In this document: positions 26,632 to 38,407 of the stretch, in pieces
How positions within the stretch are numbered: the first letter of the stretch is position 1
How the letters are laid out: each line of letters begins with the position of its first letter
DNA from: Gonapodya prolifera JEL478
Lineage: Eukaryota > Monoblepharomycota > Monoblepharidomycetes > Monoblepharidales > Gonapodyaceae
DNA length: 64,000 nucleotides
Assembly (NCBI GenBank): GCA_001574975.1
Contig: KQ965743.1
Location: 185,660 to 249,659, forward strand
Direction: 5' to 3'
The notes under the pieces: model-generated
Seen by the model: only the letters and a program-made list of their open reading frames with translations
Told to the model about the DNA's origin: nothing
Database searches by the model: none
Position numbers and translations under genes: made by a program

Positions 26632-27944
26632 ATGGCTGAGAACAGATCGACCCCCAGGTCTCCTACGTCAGCCCAAAGTGGAAGCCAAGTTGGAATCACA
26701 CCCACCTCTGCCACCGCTCCCTCACCATTCTATGACCTAAAACCCGAAGCTCGATCAACCGTTTCTTTCACCCTCCTTTGCAAAGAATTCTGGAAGTTTG
26801 AACGTGATAAGCCCGTTCGATCTAAAGAAATTGAATTTCTTGGGACAAAATGGTGTGCAACCATTTGGCCAGGCGGTAGGAACGACTTTCGCGAGGGCTC
26901 CGTTACATGTGGACTTACGTGAGTATTAAAATATCCTTCATGCGAGTGTTGCATGACATCCTAACTGTCTACCAGAATTTTGCCGGGCGACAATTTTTCG
27001 TTCCCTTCGGCGGATGAGACAAACGTGAAATTTCAATTCTCGCTTGGGAAGGAGCCACTCGATTTTCCCCGCGGCGCAATTGACCATAGCTTCTCCGAGG
27101 TTCAACGCTTTATGGCTGGTGCTTTTTTCCGCCGACAAGATGTACCACCAAATGAGACCGACGTCACCATTGTGCTCACCTTACAAGCATCAACAAGGAA
27201 GGAACGGTACAACGAACGCTCTACCTCGCCACCCCTTGCCCGGCCCGCGGACATTCATCGCGACATCTATCCAGGTCAACCCCTGGGGTGCAACGCCGCA
27301 CTGGCTCCCCCCGACTTCAACATACAATTTGATCGGAAATCGATCAGGGTTCACCGCTTCGTCCTTGCGCCACTCAGTCAATATTTCAAAAGCATTTTCA
27401 CTACGGAGATGGACCTGAGTGAAAACCGAGACCAATGCGTCAAGATGTCAGGTGGTGACTTCGCCGGGTTTGAGAGAGGTTCGTCTGCACAAGAGCCGCT
27501 CGACTCCATCTCCTTGATGATGAAACTCACTGTACCCTCTCTTCGACGCAACCCCCAACAGAGGCGACCATACTTATCCGATGGATGTATGGGTTTCCTA
27601 TGAAGAGCATTATTTCTCGAAAACAACCCTCTGCAGCGCATTGGAACCTGGTGAAGCTTGCCACCTACTGGCAAGTGGAATCTTTTATTGCCGAAATCAC
27701 CAAGTTTCATTTCGACAACTTGTTCTCTGCCGAAGCGTTTGTGGAAACGTATCTAAGGGCAGGCGAACTCGGCCTCAAGGAGCTGCAGGAACTTGTTCTT
27801 AAGTGGCTTCGAAATAAGGGTAAACATATTGAAGGGAAGCAGAAGGAAATCTTGGACCAGATTCTTCACAATGGCGCTGAAGACGGAATGCGGGCACTTT
27901 TGGAAGGTGTCATGGCTGCTTTGAAGGATGTCAAGCAAGCGTGA
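26632..27944 (+). CDS. MATH-BTB domain protein, probable Cul3 substrate adaptor
   Basis: MATH-BTB proteins typically bind substrates through MATH and Cullin-3 through BTB for ubiquitination. The start is ATG 26632 (MAENRSTPRS). A MATH-like beta domain covers FWKFERDKPVRSKEIEFLG, TKWCATIWPGGR and ILPGDNFSFPSADE, split by an intron near 26920-26975. A BTB/POZ domain follows: PPDFNIQFDRKSIRVHRFVL and LSQYFKSIFTTEMD. An intron at about 27454-27567 then leads to TEATILIRWMYGFP, LVKLATYWQVESFIAEI and a BACK-like helical end (FVETYLRAGELGLKELQELV). The C-terminus is a Lys-rich helix ending DVKQA at 27944. The MATH assignment is weaker than the BTB one. Confidence 0.72.
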
Positions 27945-28021
27945 CTGTACATTGTAATATGATTTTGTTTTTTTGAATTATATACATATTTCAGCTATGT
28001 ATTTCAGGCTAGTGATTGAGG

Positions 28022-29453
28022 ATGGGAGAAGAATGGAGCCATTTTCAGAAACTGAGGATCATTGGAAGGGGAGCACATGGGTGCGCTCAACCTCTGATAG
28101 CGTTTGGTGTGCCTTGCTGCTTGATTCTGACTCTCCATTGCCTGTTGCAACGGGACCGCATATGATTCTGTTGTTTGCTGCGATCAACGGTGCACTATCC
28201 GGCATTCCGCATTGGCACATATTTTAATTCAATCATAGGTTTGCAATTCTCTGTCGACGGCGTCGCGATGGCGCTTTGGTGGTGGTGAAGGAGATATTCC
28301 ATACCTCCGATCCCACCCTAACGGACGCAGCACGTCGTTCATCTGCGAACGAAATTCAAGTGCTTTCTATGTTGCGACACTCAAACATTATTGCCTACTA
28401 CGATAGCTTTGTCGCCAGAGGAGGGGTTGGTCTATCAGTTCAGCTTGACCACGAGACGAGTGATGAGGAAACAACGAAAGATGGTGGAGATAAGGAAAAC
28501 ATCGCGAATCCGACAAGTGGAACCCATAGAAGGACATATTCTCGAGGTGTGGGACCTGCACCTGGAGCGGCAAGTGCTGTCGCGCGGGCAGATGGCGCAC
28601 AACGGGGGCCGGTCACTGAAGGTCATCTTCCCTCCGACGAAATGGCGCTCATGATTGTCATGGAGTACGCTGATGGTGGCACTTTGTGGGATTATGTGAA
28701 GCAGCGGAAAGAACCCCTTTTAGAACGAGTGAGTTTGCCTCATTAAATGACTGCCTACTGATTGTAACTGGAGAGCTAACCTGCACCATCTCGTCTCTTT
28801 GTTGTTTTACGAACTTGAAGGACGTCTTGCTTTTATTTTCTCAGATTTCATTGGCAATTCACCATATTCATTCCCACTCAATCATTCACCGAGATCTCAA
28901 GACGAACAATATTTTTGTTTCGTACGTCGACCGACCCCCAGCCGACTCCACGACATCTGTACAAGTACAATCCATGATACTCAAGATCGGTGACTTTGGA
29001 ATTTCCAAAGTTCTTGACACAGGCGACTCGCAAGCCGACACCGTTGTGGGCACACCAAGCTATTTAAGTCCCGAACTTTGCGAAGGGAAATCGTATAATG
29101 AGAAAAGCGACATCTGGGCAATGGGGTGCATTTTGTACGAGATAGCGTCTGGTCGGAGAATGTTTGATGGAGCGGTTGGTTTTCGTGTAGCCTCCACTGT
29201 GATGTTGCACTTACTACACATTTCTTCCCCTCCAAAGACGCTTCCTTCAATTGTTTTCAAAATCATGAGCGGCAAGTACGAACCTCTGCCGTCTACGTAT
29301 TCCATGCAACTGTCGAACTTGATCGCGTGGATGTGTCGGCCTGATCCCTCTGATCGACCTGACGCAGCTGCAATTGTGGGTCTTCCTTTCTTGCAGGGTA
29401 GCATTGTACAAGCGGCCCTCGGGATTGGGAGGATGGCCTTTATGAAAAAATAA
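28022..29453 (+). CDS. NEK-family serine/threonine kinase (NEK8/9-like)
   Basis: NEK kinases act on centrosomes, spindles and cilia. Exon 1 (28022-28080) begins MGEEWSHFQKLRIIGRGAHG and joins exon 2 (from 28239) to complete the glycine-rich loop. Then come the ATP-binding lysine in ALVVVKEI, a Ser/Thr-rich insert in the N-lobe (about 28430-28620), the hinge MIVMEYADGGTLWDYV, the catalytic loop HRDLKTNN, the DFG motif (IGDFGISKVLD), the activation-segment end VVGTPSYLSPELCEG and EKSDIWAMGCILYE. An in-frame intron (29175-29238) separates FDGA from TLPSIVFKIMSGKYEPLP, the NEK signature of the C-lobe. The protein ends just after the kinase domain, so it lacks the long C-terminal tail of animal NEK8/9 (RCC1 repeats). 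All catalytic residues are present. Confidence 0.87.
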
Positions 29454-29631
29454 AAACTAAAACGATTCCACGTGGCCATCGTTCCACCTCGTTCGTGGGA
29501 AAGATTGGTTGAACCTGGTTACCGAATGCAAGTTTCGTTGAACTTCAATGGATGATATGAAGTTCTCCGTCCCAACTTTACTTGTGACCACAAACGGAAC
29601 ACTTTTCAAGACCATTTTATGGGAAAGAAGA

Positions 29632-31300
29632 ATGCCTCCATCGCGAACACTCACCACATACCGAGATCTTGACGATGCGTCGCTTCCAGAGCCCTATCCC
29701 CCCCCATCTCGCGCTGGGCTCCCCGATGTCTACAGACCTGGCCCCCATTCGCGGGCACGCTCCCCAATTCCTGGCCCTCCATTTCGACAACACAATCGCC
29801 TTGACTGGGATCAGGATCCATCAGCGCGGCCTACTCATCAAAAAGACCGGTACACCGTCCGTCCACCTCCATCACTTTTGGACTCTTTGGCACGAAATAG
29901 TCGACCGATCGGCATCAACCAATGGTTATTCTCAGAAGAGCACTTAGACTCTACGCCCAGTATCAGAAAAGGGATGCCCAAAGAGGAAGAATGGTCCTAT
30001 CGTCGTAAAGCGGTTGCATTCATCGATAAGGTCGTCAGAGCATTAAGATTGTGGGTCAATGCGGACGTACTCAAAACTTGGCTTTCGGAGCTTCACTAAT
30101 CAGACTAATTTTCTTTGGGGTGTCTGGTTGACTGTCCACGAAAAGGTCGTCACCGGTCTCCCTCACAGCATCATTGCTCATCCACCGGTTTTACATGCTT
30201 AATAACTTCCAAGATTGCCCTTACCACGATGTTGCCGGAGCGGCTTTGTTCCTTGCTGGAAAGATTGAGGGAGACTTTCGGAGGATGACTCACGTCATAC
30301 AGCAGTGTGCGAGAAAAGCTTTGAGGAAAGAAGATGTGGATGTGAAAGAAGGAGACAAGGTAATTTTAAATTCAGAAGCGATAACTCTCAGATCTTGCAA
30401 CTTTTGCCATCACTTGATGCCTCGACAACCTTTCTCCAGTTGTACGACAGATGGAAGCGGACAATAGTTTTCTTCGAACATGAGATTCTTGTGGACCTCC
30501 GATTCGATCTCATCATTCGTCACCCACATGAACACATGGTGGACCTTGCTGCCAGATACGCACCAGGTGAGGCACAACTTAATTTTGATGGTGATGACAA
30601 TTCCTCACCACTTACTCCATGTCGGGCACATAGCTGCCACCGGAAAACTGGTAAATGACCTACTCACTCATGCTTGGCTTGCAGTCCATGACAGGTACGC
30701 TTTGATTGCAACTATTGTTGCCTCATTTTCGCTAACGAGTTCATAGCTACTTGACACCTCTCCCTTTACTTCATACACCGATGCATCTTGCATGTGGTGC
30801 ACTTTACCTCGCCGCAGAAGTTCTTGGAGTATCCCTCCGTAATGATTATACAAATGGAACGAAGAGACGATGGTATGAAGTGGTGGGCATGAAGGGCGGA
30901 CTTGTTCGTGGTGAGTGAAGCGGTTGCCCATGGCTCGAATGTTGTGTCAAACTTCATATAATTTTGGTTGAAGCCTTGGCGAAGGCAATGCACGAATCAG
31001 TAGTAACTGGCGGTCTCTCCTATGGGAAGCCGATCGATGTTGCAATGTTGAGTGCAGATCCAGGAGATTCGGGTGAAAAGGTAACGGTGTTGTATCAATT
31101 TGCCACGCTTTGTGCTGACCATAGCGCCGTCTTGGAAGTCGGCACCTCAAACTCCCCCTGTAGGTTCTCCACTGCAAGCTGGCATCGATACCGAACCGCA
31201 AAGTACTTCACCCATGGATGTGGATACCAATGTTACTCGCCCGCGTCGAGCGGCCGATGAGGAAGTAGAAGAAGGAGAGGTGGACGAGGATGAATCATGA
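29632..31300 (+). CDS. K/T-type cyclin, partner of a transcription-elongation CDK
   Basis: Cyclins K and T activate CDK9/CDK12-type kinases that phosphorylate the RNA polymerase II tail. The N-terminus is a Pro/Arg-rich linker. The cyclin box starts SYRRKAVAFIDKVVRALRL, is broken by the intron 30051-30145, and continues LTASLLIHRFYMLNNF, CPYHDVAGAALFLAGKIE and RKALRKEDVDVKEGDK. After another intron come LYDRWKRTIVFFEHEILVDL and RFDLIIRHPHEHMVDLA, then the second cyclin fold (KLVNDLLTHAWLAVHDS, PMHLACGALYLAAEVLGVSL). The tail is acidic, ending AADEEVEEGEVDEDES at 31300. Five or more introns are inferred. Its end is only 57 bp from the stop of the convergent EF-hand gene. Confidence 0.87.
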
Positions 31301-31357
31301 CACTAACAGTACCGAGTATTATCACCATTAAAACATCTTGTAAATAAGTAGTTTCGT

Positions 31358-34300
31358 TCACGCATTTTGTAAAGGGAAACCAGTCCACCATTTGTTTTCA
31401 TTTTTCCAAGCGGCTGACTCAACGAAATTGACGAATTCCATGTAATCGATGTCGTCCAGTTGAGTCACGCCAAATTTCATTACAAGAACCTCGAACTCTT
31501 CATCTGTGACGTTAAAGCCCAGAGTACCAAGCACAGATCGGAACTGACTTCTCGTGAGTGTTTCTACGTTGGTTTATGATGCCTGAGTGAGATGCTGTTC
31601 AATGAAATGACAGAGCAATCTTACCATTGTGCAATGCTCGGTCGAAATCCAAGAAATATGGCAAGAGGTCCATCCTTCTTTCTCGCACCTTTTTGCCGAA
31701 TCGCGCGATGATAGCATGAACATGCTGTTCCTCTTCCTCGGTGAGGACGTGGCGACCTTCATCGTCGTCAGGTGTATCGTGATAGTAAAGGTCGAATTGA
31801 GCTGGCTCGAGAAGAGGATTCTTCTCCATCCCTTTGGCTTCAATCGGGATTGGTGAGACCCTACCCTTGCGTGAGTGGACGTGGCAATCCCACTTACTGG
31901 TGAAAACGGACTCAAAGTCATCAGAGAATCGAATGTAGTTGACTCTGTCCTTCGATTTATCCAAGTAGAGGTTAATTAGAGCTGTGAGTTCACCCTTTCG
32001 TCAGAGGTGTTTGAAAGTATTGAGATAACATCAGCCAACGAAATCGAATCAGTGTTTTACCTCGTTCAAGTCTAGTTTTAGCATTCTCATGCTTCTCCTG
32101 AACTGATCCTTTGTAATTGTACCGTGCCTCAATTGATCAAAATCCCTCATGAATTCAATGACGCGGATTCTTTGAGTCTTAACTTGAGCCTTGAGTCTTG
32201 TGACTAGCTTGTTCACGTCGACGCCCGGATGATGAGCATGCCCGTGGCCTGGATGTGCGTGGTTCGGATTCAATCGGACAAGTGGAGCAGACGGGGAAGT
32301 GGAAGTTTGATCCTCGAAAGTGACCGATTTTGATACTTTGCGTGACTGTGCAGAGTACTGTTGGTTCCGTTTGGAGGCCACACGAGCGCTCTTTCCTTTC
32401 CTGTTAAGATCAAAGCCCTTCGAAATGGCCAAACCATCGTGGCGCTCGGGTTTTATCACCTCGGAGTCGCACACCAGGTGAGCGTCGCCCCCATCACTGC
32501 CATCGTTCGCCGCAAGCTCCTTTAAGAACGTTTCATAGGCAACGCGCTCCGGCTTGTTGTGTAAGAACCTTACTCCGTCCTTCCCCACTGGATTGAGATG
32601 ACCATGGAACTTGCCGTACCTCCTACACAACACTGCAAACTCCTCTTCGGTGACATTGACGGCGCACCACCCAAGCACCTGCCGGAACTGCCCTCGCGTC
32701 ACAGTACCGCTGCAAAGTGTGTCGAAATCTCGGAAGGACGGTTTGGGAGACTGGATATGGCGGTTCTGAAACGTCTGGTTGATCCTAGCCAGAGTGATGT
32801 GCAGAAGGGTCATGTCGTTCGAGGGGAGGAGGTTTGGCGACCCCGATGGTTCACGAACAATCGGTGGAAGGGGGCGGAACGAAGGATTTGTCTCCAGGTG
32901 CGAGGGTCCGAAGACTACAATCAGGGGGGCTCAATAATGCCGGAGAAGCGCAGGTGTCACATAAGCAACAAAAATCTCACCAACTTCAACGTCGTCCTTG
33001 AACGCTCGCCAATCTATCCTCGAATCTTCGCACTTGTAGTGATCGGCAACGGCGCTGAGCTCCTGATCACTCCACGTATACTCTCCCGCCAGCAACGTGC
33101 TCAGTGCGCGGATGAATTCGTTCCTCGGAATGACGCCTAGTCTAAGCCTGTCAAAGTCACGGAAGAACTCATCCACTCGAAGTCGTCTTTCCAGCGCGTG
33201 CGTGCGCAGTGTGGCCAGGAGGGCGGGGAAGGACCGCGTTTCATTGTCGTCGCCGGTTGTAGCGTCAGCACCATCTCGGGAGGACGTCGATGAACCTGCA
33301 ACAAAAAGAACAAGAAACAAGAAGAAACCGCACAAGATTGGCAACTGAAACAGCGTTTTGAAATAGGATATCTCACTTTGTCCCGCCTCCCCATCATCCA
33401 CCATACGAATAAACTCCATGTAATTGATCTTCCCCCTCGCCGAATCCTCAAACTTCTTGAACAGGAGGTGTAAATCCGTCTCGCCCACTTCCAGCTTGAG
33501 CGTGGACAACAGCCTCGCGAAATGGCTGCGCGTGATTCTGCCAATGTTGCCAATGGACTTGTCGAAGTCCTTGAAGAAGGGGAGCAGCGACAAGCGCCGC
33601 CTCCGAATCTCGCGCCTGATACGCCCGATGAGGTCCCGGAACCGCGCAGAGTCGGCGGGGGAAAGCTCGTTGGTCTGTTTGATGAGGTATTCTCGTGGAG
33701 GAAGGTGGACGTCCACGAGAGGGTTCTTCTCGAGTTGAGAGTACGTAAAGACTACAGAGGGAAAGGCGAAACAAAACCTGTGGGTCTCGTGGGATCTCGG
33801 AACGCAATATCATTCATCACCCACTCTCATCAATGCTCTTGCAAAACCTCCTGTAATCCACTCTGACGTTTCCCCCAGCGTCGCCAACTCGATACGCCTC
33901 GACCAGCTTGGCGACCTCCTTCTCGTCGCCGTGAAACACGTTTCCCGAGCCGATCCCGATCCCAGCGCCGTACTGCTGCAGGGCCAGTTTGAGCCCTGAG
34001 CGAAACTGGTGTTGCGTTACGTGCCCGTGGTTGTGACGGTCGTAGTAGCGGAAGAAGTCGATCAGGCGGAGGCGGTCTTTGAAGACGACTTTGCAGGGTG
34101 GGGGTTGAGGAGAGCGGCGGGGTTGAAGCAGACGTGATGTCAACGAGTGATCACAAACTCTAGCAACAAGTAACGCTCACTCTTTCGGAGCCTTTCTTCA
34201 ATCTCGGCCACCTGCTTATCCTTTTCCTGGTCCATATGCCAGTGGTGAACCTTGCTCCCGGTGGGACTTTCACCGCGTGGGGAGCTTGACATCCCCGCAG

Positions 34301-35794
34301 GATCCGCGTCCAAATTTGATACCCTCTCCTCCGTCGCGCCCACGCCATCAAGCCGCTCCAGATCTCCGGCCTCCTCGTCGACGGCGCCTTCAAGGTTCTC
34401 GATGTACTCCTCTGTGTACAGCTCTTCAGTGCCCACGGGGACAAAGTGCGTGTCGTGGTGCGGCGCGTCGCCTGTCGCCGCGCTCGTTTGAGTTGAGGAA
34501 GGGGTTTGGCCAGTGCCGAGGGGGTGAAGTGTGGGACGGTTGGAAACTTGCGCGGCTGCGCGCTCGGCGAGTTTCTTCTGACGGTCTGGGGTGAGTAGAA
34601 TGGAAGGGATGGTGAGGGTAGTGGGAATGATGGGGAAGGCGGGATGGTTGTTAGTAGTGTTTTGGTGATGAGGTTGTGAGATCGATGCTTTGCTCTGATC
34701 TCCATGTTGCTCGACACTCTTCTCATCCCCGTTGTTATCCCACACTGCAGGAAACTCACTTAATCTGTTGACATCGACGTTGAGTTTAAAATAGTTGACG
34801 GTCTTGGTCACGGGGTCGCCGTAGCACACCGCAAGGAGGTCGACGAGGAACTCTTCGCCGATTCCCTTCCTCCAGCCGACGTCACCCTCTTTGAACTGGA
34901 ACGTCGGCGTGCTGAGCACAAAGTGCAGGCCCCTGTTGAACTGGTTCTTGGTGACGTATCCCGAGTTGTGCTTGTCAAAGTCCTGGAACCACGACTTGAC
35001 GTCCGTGCCGTGGCCCTTGACAAAGGTAGAGAGTTTATCGAGAACGAGGGAGAGGAGGAGCTCGGAGTCGGGTGGGAGTTGTGGGCGTGTGGGTGTGAGG
35101 ATGTCCGAGGCCTGAGTCACCGAGGCGGTGGGGCGGCTTTCGAGGTTCTTGGGGCCGAATACTGGCGGGAGTGGAAGTTTAGAAACGTGATAGAAGTGTG
35201 CGAGAAGAAAGAGCGACAAATCATCCCCTTTTTGATCGAAAGGCCTCCCCATACGCCTCTGGCAGCAGTACTATTTCGCTTCGCGGAGAATTCGCTTCCG
35301 GCAGACTCCTCAGACAGTACTGCGCGCTTAAGCCTCGTAGTCCTCGCTCCGCTCGGAAAACTCTTTGCGCTCGCGCCTTGCGACTCCGGCCTATGGCCTC
35401 CGTCCCTTTCGAACTAACCGTGGTCAATCGCATCGACAAAGAGTGTCCAATTCGCCGTGCCATCAGCCCTGACATCAAACGTCTTTGCCAGCAGCGCACA
35501 CTCCCTGTCTGACACCGCCGAGTGCGAATGTGCCTTCTGGACACACATGAGGACGCAACGGACAAACTGGGACCTGGTGACGAACCCCGACCTGAGGCGG
35601 TCAAAGTCCTTGAACAGCTCAGCGACGCGCAGACGGGAAGCGTAGACGACTGATCTGATTTTGTTGAGGATGAGCTCGAGTTCCGGTGTGGACGGGGCCG
35701 ACAGAGAGGAGGGGGCGACCACGGCCGAGGCGGGGCCAGCGGGGAGCGGAGGGAGTGATGCGACGGAGGAGGGAAGTGCGATTGCGGCTGCCAT
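31358..35794 (-). CDS. Large protein of about eight degenerate EF-hand modules
   Basis: From ATG 35794 (MAAAIALPSSVASLPPLP) the protein repeats a module of about 80-110 residues: a basic helix, a signature like FKDFDRLRSGFVTRSQF, a helix, then a second unit such as INYMEFIRMVD. Modules lie near 35690-35415, 35070-34750, 34110-33825, 33640-33370, 33230-32960, 32810-32510, 32210-32050 and 31740-31380. Examples of the signature are FQDFDKHNSGYVTKNQF, FRYYDRHNHGHVTQHQF, FRDFDRLRLGVIPRNEF and MRDFDQLRHGTITKDQF. The loops keep Asp at two positions but are longer than a canonical EF loop, so calcium binding is doubtful. Linkers are disordered (for example 34750-34150). I associate this repeat with flagellated protists and chytrids; a ciliary role is inference. 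Exon edges are approximate. Confidence 0.75.
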
Positions 35795-36231
35795 GGTGGG
35801 ATGTTGGAGGTGGCGGGGATTTGATTCGGAAGTGAAGCGAGGATAGAAGGAACCGAGAACGAGGAAAGAGCGGGCGATGGGCGGATCGGTGGGCGGAGAG
35901 AGAGTGCTACTGGCAGAGACAGAGAGGCAAAGGCAGCAGGCGTCGAGAGACAGGAGAAATGAATAAAGGGAAGTGGAAGAACGAGTGATCGAGCTGCGGC
36001 CAACATCTGCACACCACCCACATCGGGAAAAAGGGGGCATCAAGGTGGTCATGAACACGTTCCCACGATGAGACGACAGTCAAACAGAATGCACACCCAG
36101 TGCGAGGAGAGAACCACGCCAGTCCCACCACCAACACCCTCATCAAAAGGCAATGCGCATTCTTATTACAACATCCCACACAAACAAATCACAGCTACCA
36201 CTCCCGCCCCCCAACATCCACGACCCCCACT
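35795..36231. other. Spacer between EF-hand gene and enoyl-CoA hydratase gene
   Basis: Holds the promoter of the leftward EF-hand gene and the 3' end of the enoyl-CoA hydratase gene. No further gene or clear motif is visible. Confidence 0.4.
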
Positions 36232-38407
36232 CTACTTGTCCTCAAACTTGGCCACCCGCTTGTTCACGAACGCAGTCATGCCCTCGGTTCGGTCGGCCAG
36301 CCCGAATGTGGAGTGGAACGAGCGGCGCTCAAAGTCGAGTCCGGTGGTGAGGGTGGTTTCGTAGGCTGTTGTCGTTTCGGTGGGGTTTGGGACGAAAGGG
36401 ATGAAGCGATTCGAGTCAAGTGATGCCCACATGCAACGTTTGGAAGGAGAAAGGGACGCACGCACCTTTGTTGACGGCCTCCTTGGCCAAGATGATGACC
36501 GGCAGCGACATCTGCGCAATCTTGTCCGCCAGCTTGAGCGCCTCGTCAAGGGTCTTGTCAACAGGGAACACCTATTGTGAACGTACCCAAAACACGATGG
36601 TCAACCACCATACCATACCATACCACACGACCCCGGCCCGCACACCAGCGCACCTTGCTAACCAACCCCGCCTGCTCGGCCTCCTTGGCGCCGACAAAGT
36701 CTCCCGTGAGGTTCATCTCCATACTCTTGCTCTTTCCGACGACGCGGGTGAGGCGCTGGGTCCCGCCCGCGCCGGCGATGGTGCCGAGCTTGATCTCGGG
36801 CTGGGCGAATTTGGCGTTCTCCCCGGCGTAGATGATGTCGCACGTCATGGCCAGCTCGCATCCGCCGCCGAGCTATAAGGTGGGTGGTGGGTGGGTGGTT
36901 CGTGTGGCGAAAGAAGTGGAGAGCAAGAGAGACACGAACGAGGAGAAACAATCGAGAGAAGTCAGCCATTGTGTACCAAGCACCCAAATAAAAGCCACCG
37001 CCTGTAACCCGCCAACCCCCGCCAACCCCCTCCCCCGCCGCCACCACAAAAACTCACCGCAAATCCATTAACAGCCGCAATGACGGGCTTGCGGATCTTT
37101 GCGATGTCGGCCCAGTTGGCGATGAAGTTGCGGTTGATGACCTGGTCGTATGAGAAGGCTTGCATCTCCTTGATGTCCGCGCCGGCTGGGTGGGAAGTGG
37201 GCAGAGGTGGGATGGGGGTGAGTGGGTGGGTGGTAGCGAGAAGTGAGGTCATTCCATTGTGGAGATATGGAGCCGATCCAGGAGTCATTCAATTCTGGAG
37301 ATGGAATTCCATGCGCAAATCCAAGTCCAGTCCACACTTGCTCTTGCACCCTCATGCCAGCTACCACAAGACACCACTCTCGAAGCACGACGCCTCTCCA
37401 TCTGCCACTTCCGTCTCACGAAAGTCGCTCCATGTGCCACTCCACCTCCGCCACGAACCCGCCTTTCAACTCTTCCCTTTGATTCCACTGAAACACGCAG
37501 TCTCAAGTCCTCCTCTCGGGGATACTCTCCCACCACCACACCCACTCCACGTCATACGCACCAGCAAACGCCTTCTCACTCCCGGTCAACACAATGGCCT
37601 TAACGTCCGGATCGGCATCTAGCTCTTTAAGTACCACATTCAGCTCGGCCATGAGGGGGTCGCAAAGGGCGTTGAGGGCCTTTGGGCGGTTGAGCTGGAC
37701 GAGCGCGACGGAGCGCGGGTTGGTGGAACCGGTGCGGGAGAGGATGAGGTACTCGAGGGTTTTGGAGGAGGGAGTAAGCGTGAGCGGGGCGGGCGCTTCT
37801 TTGGGGGCGGCAGAGGCTGGTGGGGGGTGGGGGCAGTGCGAAGTCAGAAGAAGATTGCGGCAGTGTTCTCCACCGTCCACCGTCCACCATCCACCCCCTC
37901 ACACTCCCACTTCCGCCCCCATCCCAAAGTGGGGTGAAAGAAGCGTTGTGATTTAGAGTGTACAACGTTGGGGGATAGGACGGGAAAAATGGCTTCCGTG
38001 GGTTGGTGCAGAGCTCGGCGGCAAGATAACCGTCGAGACACTCGCACCACCCGTTCAACCATTCATGTAATTTCCATCGCCACATGCACGGCCCGATTTT
38101 GATCTTCCGCCCCAAAAACGCCTTCTTTTTCGGCTTTTTGTGATGACACCGACCACCACCGCCACCCCACCAGCCAACACCTGCCGAGATTCCATCCCCC
38201 ACCTCCGCGGCAGCTTCTCTACTCACATGCGATCGGCGACGCCGAAAACGCCCTCCTGGCACCACCACGGGCGACGAATTGCGCAGGCGCGGAAGCGACG
38301 AGAGGGGACGGGAGAGTGGAGGACGCGGCTGCGGCGCGGGCAGAGACGCGTGCGGATGCACGGAGTGCGGCGAGTGCGGGGGAGGAGCGTGCGGCGTGCG
38401 AGAGCAT
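36232..38407 (-). CDS. Mitochondrial short-chain enoyl-CoA hydratase (ECHS1 type)
   Basis: Hydrates enoyl-CoA to 3-hydroxyacyl-CoA in beta-oxidation and valine degradation. The first exon (ATG 38407 to about 38230) encodes an Arg/Ala/Ser-rich mitochondrial presequence ([20 protein letters not shown]). After an unusually long intron (about 400 nt) come [35 protein letters not shown] and, beyond a 375-nt intron (37185-37559), [13 protein letters not shown]. The active-site region follows: [59 protein letters not shown] (the two catalytic glutamates of the family lie in these blocks), then [18 protein letters not shown] and [17 protein letters not shown] to the stop at 36232. Sequence and length match the family well. 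Confidence 0.93.

Noticed and set aside
31358-35794. Calmodulin or another canonical EF-hand protein
   Set aside because: The loops have extra residues and lack the full set of calcium ligands, and the module is much longer than an EF-hand pair.
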